64,000 nt of DNA. Origin: Amoebidium appalachense. Its lineage: Eukaryota > Ichthyosporea. The notes below the pieces were generated by a model that saw only the letters and a program-made list of their open reading frames with translations, made no database searches and was not told the DNA's origin. Positions 38,420 to 53,626 of this stretch are shown in pieces (position 1 is the stretch's first letter; each line of letters opens with the position of its first letter). The stretch lies in assembly GCA_963693365.1 (NCBI GenBank), contig CAVNZM010000006.1, positions 8,308,001 through 8,372,000 on the forward strand, read 5' to 3'. The position numbers and the translations under genes were made by a program.

Positions 38420-39169
38420 GTGTACTGTATTGTTGTATACTAAGTTGTATTCGGGTTTTTTATTGCTTTTTGGGACGTGTTGGATTTTCTCTTTTGGTGT
38501 CTCCTCCTCCATATTTACAACCCTCTAAGGCTTTCATTCCCTGGGCCCTCCCTGAGGATGGGCTCTGCTTATGACGCATACTGTGCGTATGGCTGATGTT
38601 GCATACTTGAATGTTTGCCTTTGCATGTGTCCGTCGTGTATGCATACCTTGTACCGTGTTCCGCATTCAAACCCCCCCAGTCTTCTTTCAGAGGTGTCCT
38701 TTCAGGACAGACCACTGTGTGGAGACCGCTTTACTTCCATGCAACCGGGTCTGTGTCGTGCATCTGTAAGCACATACGCATTTTTCGCTGCACTGCATTA
38801 GTTTGCACACACATCTTCACCGTTTTGCTCACCTTGCTTGCATAAGCAACCCTGCTCGTCTTTGATCAAGACGGGTTGACCCTCCCAAGTTCAGTTGATG
38901 CTGCTGTCTGAGTTGGAGAGTCGTATATACGCGGGCTAAGGGGTCGAAACTCAGACGCAATTGATGACTTGGGCGCTCCCTGAGGATGGGCTCTGCTTAT
39001 GACGCATACTGTGCGTATGGCTGATGTTGCATACTAGAATGTTTGCCTTTGCATGTGTCCGTCGTGTATGCATACCTTGTACCGTGTTCCGCATTCAAAC
39101 CCCCCCCCCCCCCCCCCCCGGCCCCCTTCTCTCTCTCTGTCTCATACACACACACACCCTATCCCTCCC

Positions 39170-39203
<34 letters not shown>

Positions 39204-39400
39204 TGATGATGAGCTCTGTTGAGGTGCCTTCTGCCTGCACATGACATTTAGTTGTTTCATTTTATGGTTTGATATCGAGTTTTTTTGGTTTCTTTGGCGT
39301 TTTGTATTTTGTCATTTGGTGTCTCCTCCATGTTTCCAACCCCCTAATGCATACATTAACCCCTCCTCGCTTTTCCCCACGCTCATCTATGCATTTTGTT
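37667..39400. repeat. array of two alternating repeat modules
   Basis: Module 1 (~125-155 bp; 37690-37846, 38548-38672, 38980-39103) runs from GGATGGGCTCTGCTTATGAC through GTGCGTATGGCTGATGTTGC to an ATTCAAACCC end followed by C-runs. Module 2 (~100 bp; about 37864-38045, 38430-38530, 39250-39360) has a TTTGATTTCGG / GTTTTTTTGG core and ends GGTGTCTCCTCCAT. C-, T- and A-runs separate them. No coding frame survives. Confidence 0.7.
38827..39103 (+). repeat. longest copy of dispersed module-1 family
   Basis: Extends module 1 upstream by ~150 bp, including CATAAGCAACCCTGCTCGTC, an inverted GACG/CGTC stretch and GGGGTCGAAACTC, which resembles a pol III B box. The whole ~275-bp unit is found again in inverse orientation at about 46706-46980. 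It may be a SINE or a terminal piece of a larger retroelement. Confidence 0.65.
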
Positions 39401-41325
<1,925 letters not shown>

Positions 41326-42130
41326 CTAATGTCTAACCATATCCGCCATATAGGCTACTAATAGTTGGTGTTTTTGCTGACCTAACACTGGGAGGGACTC
41401 GACACGTAAAGTAAAAAGGTATCTATCAGCCATAGACTTACAACTATTCATAGTCACACTATGGTCCAGCCGTACCTCCGGTGGAGTCGCCAGCCACTCC
41501 GCATATCGCTCGACAATGGGCAGAGACGATGTGGAAGGGAAGAGGTAGAGGCGGGGATGCGTGTAGCCGGAAGAGTGGATGGGTCGGGGCAATGGCGGAT
41601 AGCCGGGTGATGTGCTCTTCAAATTTAAGGGCTAATTCGTGTATGCATTGTGACGGTGGTGTGAGTGCGTGCGTATAAAGAATCGAAAAGGCGTCTAACT
41701 AGAAGTAGGTGTGGAAAAGGCCAGTAAGAAACGTACAACAAGTTGTGTAGTGGAAGTCATCTAGTGATTGGAGAACATTTGCAACGGTATCAGGGGTTGC
41801 CATAGCTAATAAAGGCAACCCGTACTCAGACAAAGGGCGAATAAAGGTGCGAAATATACTAAGACGGTTGTGTAAGTGTACAACGTAGTAGAAAGATTAG
41901 CAAGATACACATCCCTAAATAAACGAAGACACCTGCCTGCACTCTCCACCCGACGGTTCGACCATCCGTTTGAAACATATGCCCCACTCATCCACCGGAA
42001 CCCCCAAATACTTATATTCGATTGGGCGAGGGAGGGGACTACCGAATATAAAAACGTTGTCCCGTTGCGCTGGCACCAATGTTCAACCACACGAATATAT
42101 TGCCGTAGTTCGCTGAAACACTAGTGGTTA
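41326..42130 (-). pseudogene. LINE-type reverse transcriptase remnant
   Basis: On the minus strand one frame reads IEYKYLGVPVDEWGICFK near 42010, the conserved motif after the palm of non-LTR retrotransposon reverse transcriptases. Frames are interrupted by stops and shifts on both sides, and a 98-codon open tail (41622-41326) may be the end of the ORF. The YxDD box was not found. It is a 5'-truncated, decayed copy; the clade cannot be assigned. Confidence 0.5.
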
Positions 42131-43436
42131 TGATGGTGCTCTCGTAATCGACGGAATCCGCGGGCCTTGCATAGAACATCACGGGGACTTTAGGGTACTG
42201 CACACACACGTACACACGTACACACACACACTGACACACACACACACACGACACATGTGCACCACCACCACCAGATGTCTTTTGCACTTGCACGTGCATA
42301 TGTTCACTGCCGGAGTTGCTGACCCAACAGAACCCACTGGAGTCCAATCCAATATCCAAGCTTGCCAGTTGAGCCCTTCCAACATAATCAAACACGCAAC
42401 ACGAGCGCACAACATGCGCATGCACACGTGTGTGCGTGTGCCCGTCTGTGTCACGGTGTAAAGGTGTCTATTAGATTCTGATGCGGTGACTGTGTGTCGA
42501 GCGTGCGCGCTTGTTGTGTGCATGTTCAAGTGAAGGAGGTGTGTGTGTGTGTGTGTGTGTGTACGTGTGTGTGTGTGTACACCTGTGTGTGTGTGTGTGT
42601 CATTTCGCACGTGCACACTTGTGTATTGATCAGTATACGTTGTGTATCCTAGTACGGGTGTGTGCATGCATATCACCTTACTAAAGTTCAATGATATGCA
42701 CATGTACATGTGCGCATCCGTACAGGCCCATGTGCGGAACACAACCACGTGTTCCGGCAACCTCCGTTATTGGTTGGTAGAAAATCAGCGCCATCAAGCA
42801 CCGTCAACATTTACGATTATTATTCTTATTAATATGCGTATTAGTGATCAACATGTGCATGTGACCCGAAAGTTTACACATTATGAACGATAACCCTGTA
42901 CTACAGCTATAGTGTCGAGGCACTATCACAGCGTTTATAGTAACTTATAGTACTCAGTTAGTACTAATACGGCAGCAGCATTGCAAATTAGGGTCTTCTA
43001 CTGAGGTTTAATGACGACATGTCTTAGCGCCATCAAAATACTGATTCATTGCATCACATTATTCTAGATATACACTCATGATATGACCAGATGTGGCTAC
43101 ACATACTTTTCCTTTAAGTCTAGATATGCACGAACATTAATGACTACCATACTAGTCTAGATGTATGCATGCACCTTTTATAACGAACACATTATCGCCT
43201 TAGTTATAACTGAATAATATATGAACCATTTATGACTATTATTAACACATTTTAATTAATCTAGAAATGCACACCCTTAACAGATAGTGGTAAAATCACA
43301 ACATACGGATTGTCGAGATTGTCGAAATTGTTGTAAAAAAGATCACATGCATGGTTTGCCAAACGGCAATACCTGCAAGACATGTATACGTACAACTCCG
43401 TGACATGTATACTAATCCGTTATCAGTTACAAATGT

Positions 43437-43479
<43 letters not shown>

Positions 43480-43835
43480 CAAGCACACGCTGTGCCAAAT
43501 TTATACCATGGCCAAGTACATACATTACCAGAGCATACACCCATACCAAAGCCTTGCCAATGCAAAAACTACAAACACCAACACCCACATGTACTCAAAC
43601 AACCACACCCACAACCACACACCCACACCCACCCACCCACCCACCCACAAGTATACACACCACCCACTCACAACCACCCACACGCCCACACAATCCCCTC
43701 CCTCCACCCACCCACCCACAACCCCCCCCCCCCCCCCTTCCCCCCCTCCCCCTCCCCCCCCCCCCCCCCCCCCCTTTCTCCGCCTCCACCCACCCACCCA
43801 CCCACCCACCCACCCACCCACACACGTACACACAC
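42131..43835. other. intergenic, unique then CCCA-rich
   Basis: 42185-42640 is interrupted by CA/GT repeats. 42640-43420 is unique AT-richer sequence with no gene recognised. 43440-43477 is (GT)n, and 43600-43830 is CCCA/CCAC-rich with C-runs directly downstream of the deacetylase stop. Confidence 0.5.
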
Positions 43836-46283
43836 CTACACCCACGCAGGCAGAATCGACACATCCACCGTCGTGTTCTGGGACCCAGCCTCCACCCTGG
43901 TGGTAACGTTACCGGCCGTGAGGTATGCGGTACAGTTGTTCCCATTGGTCGAGAAGCTGACCGTCGATGGTTTTCCACCAATCAGCTGCAAGGTGGCCTC
44001 AATGCCGCAGTTGTCGTATGCCATGCGCTCTCTGTTTTTTTTTTTTTTGGTTGGTTTTTTTTTTTGGTTGGAAAGGGTGTGTTTGTGTTTGTTTGTTTGT
44101 GTGTGTGTGTGTGCGTGTGCGTGTGTGTGTGTGTGTGTATGTCACGGTGTTTGTGTATGTATGTGTGTGTGTATGTCACGGTGTTTGTGTATGTATGTGT
44201 GTGTGTGTGTGTGTGTGTAAGTGGGTGCATGTGTGGAGGTGGGTAGGGGGGGAGTGGGGAGGTGCGTAGGTGGCCAGGAGGAGAGGGAAAAAGGGGAGGC
44301 AGGGGGTGGAAAGGGGGAGCGGGAGGGGGGGGGGGGGGGGGGGGGGGGGTGGGGGGGAGGGGGGGGGGAGGGGGGTGTTGGCTTGGTGGTTAGTGGTGTG
44401 CGTGTGGTTGGATGGGTGTGGAGAGGATACAAATTCTTCTCCCATCCTCTCTCTCACCCTCTCACTCTAGCTCTCACCCCCCCCGCCCGTCCCCCCCCGT
44501 CCCCCTCCGCCCCCGGCCATCCCTCGCTCTCTTCCCCCGGCTCCCCCCTCCCTCCCTCTTGCCTCCCTTACTCTCTTCCCCCTCCCCACCTCCCCCCCCC
44601 CCCCCCCCCCCCCCCCCCACCACCACCACCACCACTCACACACCTAATCTAGAGCAAAAGCGAACCATTCTTCAACCACCATTCCCAATAAAGGCTAACA
44701 CCCGCACACACCCATTGGGTCCCCCGCACCCACCTGTAGTTGTTTCCAGCCTCGTCCTGCTTGGGCGACCTCACCACCAATCCATCGACGTATCGCTGCA
44801 TTTCTTTAATGACAGAGTCCACCCACATAGTAAGAAGGGAGACGTCTTTCCCTTCGTGGTTAAAGAACATCAGGTTTGCCTGGTGGAACATGTAGGGGTC
44901 CTGACGGTACTGAAGGAACATGTGCACCGCCGCGCGCGCTTCCCTAATAAGGAAAGAGCAATCGAGTCAGTTTCCTAATTAGGAAAAAGTAGCTGGATCA
45001 GTTTGCTGATTAGGAAAGAGTGACTGGGTCAGCTTCCTAGTAAGGATAAGGTGTGTGCTAGATCTCTATATCAGAAAAGGTACTTAAAAACGTTAAAAAA
45101 AGTTAGTTTTCCTGGCGATGAACAATACTTGGAGTAGGTTCGCTCAATTCTTTTTTGGGGGGGGGGGAAGCTGCTATCAGGTTCTTCTCATTAGCCAACC
45201 GGAATAAGAATGGCTTCACTCAATAGGAAGCTGTGCTATGGTATAACGTTTCCCTTCTCTCCACATACACACACACCACACACCCACATATACCCCCCCC
45301 CCCCCCCCCCCCCCCCCTCACAACAAACACACACACACACACACACCAAACAACAAATATCCAAACCCGACACACATCCACTATAGCTAACCACCCACCC
45401 ACCTGTCCCCAACCCTCCCCTCGGGCCTCGGCCTCTCCCAAAAGCCCCCATCCCCTCCCTACTCCCCCTCTGCCTCCTCCCCTCCCCCCTCCCCCCCTCT
45501 CCCCTCCTAGTCCGATCTCACCCATCCATTTTTCCCTACCTCCCCGCCTAACTATATCCGGAAAATCAATTTTCACGTCAACCTACCTCAAAATTGCGTC
45601 CTCCAGGGTCAAGTCCGCCCCCTCCTTGCATTCGAACCCATACTGGTACGAACACCAACCCCCCTCGTTATATGCCTTCGTAAATATATCACCGTTGTGC
45701 AAATTCCAGTTTATCCCAGTTACAAAACGCGGGATAATCAAAATCCCGTCTACCCCGTGTTCATCCACCGTCGTCACTATGGCGTGGTGGGGTTTTCCGG
45801 GAACCATCAGTTCTTTCCGGGAATTATCCCCGACAACATTTCGAACCCCGGCCGCTTTCATAGCCTCCGTGGCATCCAAATTGCGTGGGCGGGGCAGGGG
45901 CGCGTCAGAGTAGGTAGGGTCCGGTTCCGGAACCGGTGCACTTTTTGGGAAAAGTCCGGAAATTTGCGGGGTTATAAGACTCTCGGGTGAATACCTCTGT
46001 GGTCAGGATAGGGGGAGGAGAGGGAGGGGGAGGGCGGGGAGAGAGGGGAGGGGGAGGGGGGAATTTCGGGGGGGATGTGCGAAGAATGAAGGGAGTGTGT
46101 GTGGGTGAGGAGAGAGAGAGAGGGAGCGGGGGAGGGGAGTAGGTGGTTAGTACCGGCATAGATTGATGGCTGTAAGGTAGAGGAATAATGAAACGGATGA
46201 GGGGGAGAAGGGGTTTGGGTGCCAGGCACATGTGTAATTGTAATGGTGGTGGTGATGGTGTGTTTTGTGTTTTTTTTGTGTGT

Positions 46284-46314
<31 letters not shown>

Positions 46315-46662
46315 GGGGAGGGGGGAGGGGTTGCACTAGAAGATGACCAACATGGAACTAATGATATATCCCCAACCCAGCCCCCCCCCCCCCCCCCCCA
46401 CCCAACATACCCCCCTCCCCCCACCCACCCCCCACCCCCCACCCCGCGGCCCAGGAAAAAAAGGGAAGACAAACGGACAAGAGGGGTGAGGTGAGGTGGG
46501 TTGGTGTGTGTGTGTGTGTGTGCGTGTATATGTGTGTGTGTGTGTGTGTGTGTACATGCATTGCATGCATGTGTGTGCACCCGCGCGCTTGCACGTGTGC
46601 GTGTGGGCCTTTTTTTCTTTTTTTCTTTATTTTATGGAAGGGGTGGGTGGGTGTGTGTGTGT

Positions 46663-46707
<45 letters not shown>

Positions 46708-47506
46708 TGAATGCGTCAAAAAGTACGAAGTACACAAGAACAAACGGATAACACGATGCAGAATGCAAGCCATACATAAAGAGTATGCATAATAAGCAGA
46801 GCCCATCCTCAGGGGGGGCCCACGTCATCCACAGTACCCGAGTTTCGACCTATTCCCCTCGTTAACGAAACCCAACTCAGATACTGTTTCACTTGAACAT
46901 GAGTAGGTCACCCGTCTTGATCAGAGACGAGCAGGGTTGCTTATGCAGGCAAGGGCAGTGGGAAAGGCCGGGGGTTAAAGTTGCAGCAGTAAGCAGAAGC
47001 AAGAAAAATATAGATAGGAACTCAGGAGACGGGGCTTCTAGGAAGCTCCCCCGTCGATACCTAAGTCGATACTTCCCTGGCTAACATACTACACCAGCTG
47101 AAAAGAATTAAGTCCCGAAGGCCACAGAATTCGTAATCAGAGGGGAAAATATGAGATTTGACCCACGCCGCAGGGTAGTAACACGCTTACTAGGGCGGAA
47201 CTTTATCGTCTTCGAACGGAAAGCTATGCCCCCGGATGTCAGCCGGAAATATGGTATCACCCATTGCTTTGGGCTTGAAAAAAGCCAAACCGATAGTCCG
47301 AGTTATGTTACGCCGGCGGGTAACATGCCGCATGGGTTCCAAGGGAGCTGTCGCCAACAGAGCGGTGTGTGCATGCGTGCGCGTAACGCAATGTGTGAAG
47401 TGTGTCTATAGCTATGAAAGGGGGTATGCAGAAGTGGACAGATGAAGTGTGTGGAGAGAAAAACAGTAAGAAGAAAAGTAGACACCGGTATGTGCAACCC
47501 CGCACA

Positions 47507-47545
<39 letters not shown>

Positions 47546-47641
47546 AATAAGCGAAGATTACAGGTAATCAACCAGAACAACAAATGACAAGCAAAACAAC
47601 AGGCGCCAAAAAAAAAAAAAAAAAAAAAAAAAAAGGAGGAA

Positions 47642-47736
<95 letters not shown>

Positions 47737-48274
47737 AGAGAGGAGAGAGAGAGAGAGAGGGAGAGAGGGAGAGAGAGAGAGAGAGAGAAGGTGGGGGGGG
47801 GGGGGGGGGAGGGGGGGGGGGGGGAGGGGAGGGGGAGGGGGGTCTTATGGATGCTGCAGAATCGTCAGATATTAGACAAATCGTACCAATACGATCATTC
47901 TCTCATATATGTGAGAAGATTGTGACTAACGATGTGCAGATCTGGTTAAGACCTGTTGGGTGTGCAGAGAAAATGGGAGGGGAAGGAGGAGGGAAAGGGG
48001 GAGGGGGGGGGGGAAGTAAGAGAGGGGAGGGAATGTTAGAGTGTCAGTAGTCTCAGGGGACCCTGCAGAGTCGTTAGATGTCAGACAAAAACGCACCAAC
48101 GACCAAGTTCTCCGAGGGGAGAAATGCGTAAAACGTTCTGCAGAGTGGGTTAGAGACCTGCTGATGAGAAGAGTGTATACAGGGTTTGGCCAGGGGGGGG
48201 GGGGGGGGAAGGGGGGGGGAAAAGGAAGGTAGGAGGGGAATGGGGGGGGGGGGGGGGAGGAGAAGGGGGGGGGG

Positions 48275-48318
<44 letters not shown>

Positions 48319-48376
48319 GGGGGGGGGGGGGGGGGGGGGAGGGAAGGGAGGGGAGGGAGGGAGGGGGAAGAAAAAG

Positions 48377-48418
<42 letters not shown>

Positions 48419-51124
48419 CTGTGGTGGACAGATCAGAGACGAGACCTCCATTTCAAAACTTACCAGGCAACCCAAAAAACCTAGCCGGCTGAGAAAGAAG
48501 AACGGCGGGGGAATTGTTTGGGAAAAGGAGCGGGGGGAGAGAGGGGAAGGGGGGGAGAGGGGGAGAGAGGGGGAGAGGGAGAGAGAGAGAGAGGGAGGGA
48601 GAGAACGAGAGAGAACGAAAGAGAGCGAGAGAGGGAGACAGAGAGAGAGAGAGGGAGGGAGAGAGAGGGAGAGGGAGAGAGAGAGGGAGAGAGAGAGGGA
48701 GGGGGGGGGAGGGGGGGGGGGGGGGGGGGGAGGTGTAGGGGCTGGTAGGGGGGAGGGGGGGGGGGGGGGGGGAACCGGGATAGAGTGGGGGACTAGGGAG
48801 TGTTGATCTTTTTAGTGATGATGGAGAGTATGTGAGAGGAGTGAACGCCACGGTATATGTGCGGGTGTGTGGCGAGAAAGCTGTGCATTTTGTGGTGCAA
48901 GAGTCTAAACGAGTAGCCTTTGTTAAGCAATGTTTTAGCAAGTCGTGCAGTGCATGTGGTGAATGCAGCAAGTGTGGAGCATTTGCGCTGGTAGCTATGC
49001 ATTTGACTTGTCATGATGCCGTATTTTGCAGTGCGGGAGATGAATGAGTCGTGATGTGGGAAACGAACGATGTCTAGTGTATTGAACGTGGGTGTGTCGA
49101 GCTTGTTGTAGATGGTTGTGTGAATGCCGTGATTAGTGCAGGTGATATGCAAGTCGAGGTAGGGGACAGAGGGGGAGGAACCGGCAGGGTTGAGTTGAAG
49201 GCTGGTCTTGGGATATAGACCGAAATCACAATCTTCTAAATAGAGGTGGGAGAGAATGCGAGGATTATGAAGGGAGATCAAATCATCTATGTAGCGGCGA
49301 GTAAACTGAAAATCTACCAAGACATCAATGCGTTCGTGTGCAATAAGCTTGCGAACAAAATCCAACTCATAAGTAAAGAGATAGAAATTAGCCAAGAAAA
49401 CAGCACAGTTTGTACCCATGGGGATACCAATGTCCTGTTTGTAGAGGGTATCGCCAAACACAACATATATGTTATCTACGAGGAAACATAGAAAATCCAC
49501 AAGCTGTGCCTTAGAGAGATGTAGAGAGTGTTCTTTAGGCTCAAAGGAATCATCCTGGGAATCATCATCTACACGATCCACCCAGGACAACGTGGAGCCG
49601 GTTTTCTTAATAAACATGTGTGGTTTGCGAGCGTCCGTGCATTTTTTGACAAATATTGCGTCAATCAGTGTAGTGAGGCGAGCTTTCAAATCATGCAAGT
49701 CAATCTTGGTGTAGAGTGTGGAAAAATCAAACACAGACACGGGCGTATTTTCGTGTTGGCGTGTGGTACGGTTAAGGGCGTTGATTGTGTGTGTGAGTGC
49801 GGTGCTATCCGTGAGAATCCAAGAGCTAGTGTTGTGTGGCAGGTGGGGTTTGACAACATCACACCACATACGTTCGACATCAGGGGAGACGAACTTAAAC
49901 ACACTAGTGAGAAGGCGGGAGAGAGGTTCAAGTGATGTGGCAGAGGAGTTGGCAATGAAACGGAAGGTGGGTGGTGTTTTGTGCATTTTAACTATGGCCT
50001 GAAATGTGGGCAAGCGTGCAGTGCGACGTCCTGGTGTGCCTTTTATGTCATGTGTTTTGAGAAATGCAAGGTGTTGTGCAACAATGTCTTTTGGTGCAGT
50101 GTTGCAGACGGTGTATGTTGCGGCAGGTGCATGCAGTTCGGCTGTAATGCTGCTAACGTAGTGTTTTTTGCAGACGATCACGAACGTGTTGCTAGCTTTA
50201 TCCATTGTGGTGACTACGAAACGTTTTTGGAAGCGACGCAGTAGAAGCACAGAAGCTTGTGGTACGGTGTGTGTGTTGGGTGCGTGTTGTCCCATATTCC
50301 TTCTTTTTTTATAAGTCACCAATTTAACGAACATGCCCCCAAAAATGTTTCTATTAAGATCATTATAAGGCAAAGAATGTGGATGTCAGCTGCAGCCGTA
50401 CACGTTGTTGGTAGTGCCACGGTGGTGATGCATATGGTGCCCTGTTTGGGTGAGAGACTCGGGGGTTGGGGTGGGGGGGGGGGGGGGGAGGGAGGAGGGA
50501 GGGGAGGGGGGGAGGGGGAAAGGGGGAAAGGGGGGAGGGGGAAGAGGGATGGTTGCAAACCTCGTTTTTCAACACATCATTGCACCCGAAAATCTGACAT
50601 GCAGGTGTCACGTTGAATGCCGCGCACGCCGGCTCCGACGCCATGTCAGATATATTTACCGCCTTCCCGTCTGCGATCATTCTGTTTATAGAAAGTTCCA
50701 GATCGTTCCGCGCACGTGATGTCGGGCACGTGCTCGGCTTTCCGCCGCATTCCGCCTTGTCCAACCAATCCATGTTCGTGTGCATGAAAGTGTGGCTTAC
50801 CCAGTTGAAATTCGACGAGAGGTTATTTATGGCTGCGACGAGGCCTGAGTCTTCTGTGGATTTGGCCGCGATCCACGCGCCGTTGAACGCAAATTCGAAT
50901 TTTATTTCTGACCCCGATGGGAGGTTTAGGCGGGAGGGGGCTTCGTTTTGGTATGCCACTGCAGATTCAATGTCGGTGCCTTTTTGTCTGTGTGGGATGG
51001 GATGGGTGAGTATATGATGGGGTGGTGTGTGTGCTTTTTCATTTTCTTTTATCCTCTTTGCTTCTTCTATTTTGGGGGGTAGGGGATTGGGAGAGAGGGG
51101 GCTGGAAGTGGGGGTGTTGGTTGG

Positions 51125-51155
<31 letters not shown>

Positions 51156-51292
51156 TCCGAATGTGGTATAGGGTCCGAAGTACACACTCAAAACGGACAA
51201 CACGATGCAGAGGGCAAAACACACAAAATACAAGAGTTTGCATGATAAGCAGATGGTGGTGGTGGTGGTGTTTTTTTTTTTGTTTTTTTGGG

Positions 51293-51331
<39 letters not shown>

Positions 51332-52721
51332 GGGGGGACAGAGGATATTGGAAAAAAATCGTTTCCTTAGTCTTTTCTTTTGTTGGATAATGTAGGAGGG
51401 TAGAGTTGTGAGGGATTTGGGTGGTGGAGGTTGAAGAGGGCAGGCAGGGGGATGAAGGGGGATGAAGGGTGAGAGGGAAGAGAGTGGGGGGGGGGGGGGG
51501 AAGGGCTGTGAGAGGGGGGGAAGGGGTTGTGAGAGGTGAGGACGAACAATACCTGACAACAGGCGCCTCGCTCTCATTTTTAAAACCAAACATGGGTGCA
51601 GGACGGAAGATATCATCCAATTGAACGTGCAAATTCATGTTTCTGCGTCCCAGAAACAGGCCACGTGTAGCCCAAGTGTGCCATATATTCGCCAGCGCTA
51701 AATTAACTTGCGTAAATTCCCCCTCCTGAACGTAATTTGGCGTATCGGTCTCGCATCCGTCCTCTCCGTTGCAAAGCTCGTTAGCGGCTGCGTTGAAAGC
51801 GAAATGCATTTCCTCGCTTCCGAGGGGGGTTTTTGCCACAAACGCAGCCAAATCGCCCTTGTCTGAGGGGACTTTAGATGGTGAAAATCTCAAAACCGGG
51901 AAAAGTGTCGTTGAACCCCCGGATGGTTTGGCAGGGTTTGCTCCGCGGACAGAATGGGATGTGGGCCAAAAACCGGAATAATTCATAACGTCGGAGATTT
52001 CTTGTGCAAAAGTACTGTTGTCGAAAACGAGATTCATACCCTGCCATGGTAGGGGAGGATGGAATTCAAAGGTAAGATATTAACCCCTAGCCGTTCGCCG
52101 ATGCATTTTTGCATAATTAAAAAAAAAAAAATGCATCAGCAACCTTCGAAAATAAATAGCGCCTGACGCCTAATAGTCATGACGCTAGGAATTTCTGCCT
52201 AACTTAGTATATGTTTTCTACTTTCGAAAAACCCAAAAAACACCGGGGTCGACTATGTTTTTCTGTTTCTCGTGGGTGTTTTGCCTAACTGTGTCTACAT
52301 TTTCATCGAGCGGCCCCACAATTTTCGAAGGCTGGCAGCAAGAGGATGCCCGGGATTCACGGATTCCAACCCTGGAATCGATCGGTTGATAAGTGCATCA
52401 ATCCGATATGCTAAGATCTTTACGGGGATCCATATTACGTAACTGTCTTGAAAGAAACCCCGCCGCGGTTGGCAAAATCGACACAAATCACGTGTTCATA
52501 ACACGTGCGGACACATAGGAACACGCCGTTTTCTTTTAAAGAAAGACATATGTACATGTGCTTAGTGCATTTTTGCCCACTTTGGCCGCCTTTAATGATT
52601 TTTTCCAATTTTCAAAGCTGGTCAATTTTGGCCTCCGGGCGAACGGCTCGGGGTTAATACGGGCAACAGGGGAAAAGAAGGAGGTGGTGTTGGTTGCGTA
52701 TGACTCTTTTTTTGTAGCGTG

Positions 52722-52776
<55 letters not shown>

Positions 52777-52985
52777 TGTGCTCCCGTGTGTGCACGTGCG
52801 CGCATGTGCGTCTGTGGGTGTGTCCCTGTGCGGGTGTATCTATGTTCATGCGTAGCTGCTATTGCACCTTCCCCCCGCACGTGCATGCGCATGTGTGCTT
52901 TGCGTGTTCATGCGTGTAACTGTGGGTGAGTGTCTCTATGTACAGGTGGGTGATTGCTTGTGCAGCAGGTTTGTCGCTGACTCGC

Positions 52986-53021
<36 letters not shown>

Positions 53022-53078
53022 CGCGCGCGCGAGCACGCACGCACATGCGCGCGCACAGTGTGTGTGTGTTTGTGTGTT

Positions 53079-53112
<34 letters not shown>

Positions 53113-53588
53113 GGGTGGTGGGGTAAGTGGGGGGAGGGGATAGGGGCAAACAACTGTGTGTGTATGAGGTGGGAGGGGGGGAAGGGGGAGATGAGAAAGC
53201 ACTGCGTGCAGGAAACTGCTTTTGGCTTGGAATCATTATACGTGTGAGGTGGTGAAGACTCTGTGTTTTCTCCGTTCTCTAATTTATTCTTCTTAATTTC
53301 TATTTTAACAGTTTCTTTTTTTGCGGGAGGCGGGTGGATGGGTGGGGTAGGGGTGGGTGGGTGGGTGGGGGGGGGTTTGGGCGGGTGGGGTGGGGGGGAA
53401 GGGAGGGGGAAGGGGAGGCTCTAGAAGCTGCCGAGCAAAACAAAACACAAACAAAACATTCCATACTGTATAAACGAATAGATTAAGAAGACTTACAAGT
53501 ACACTTCCAGCACACAAATACACCACAATCACAACCACACACATGCCCGTGCGCGCACACACAAGCACACGCACACACCACCACCACC

Positions 53589-53626
<38 letters not shown>

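Noticed and set aside
48150-48190. Hammerhead ribozyme near the Penelope-like element (CTGATGAG)
   Set aside because: The core GAAA strand and flanking stems are missing.
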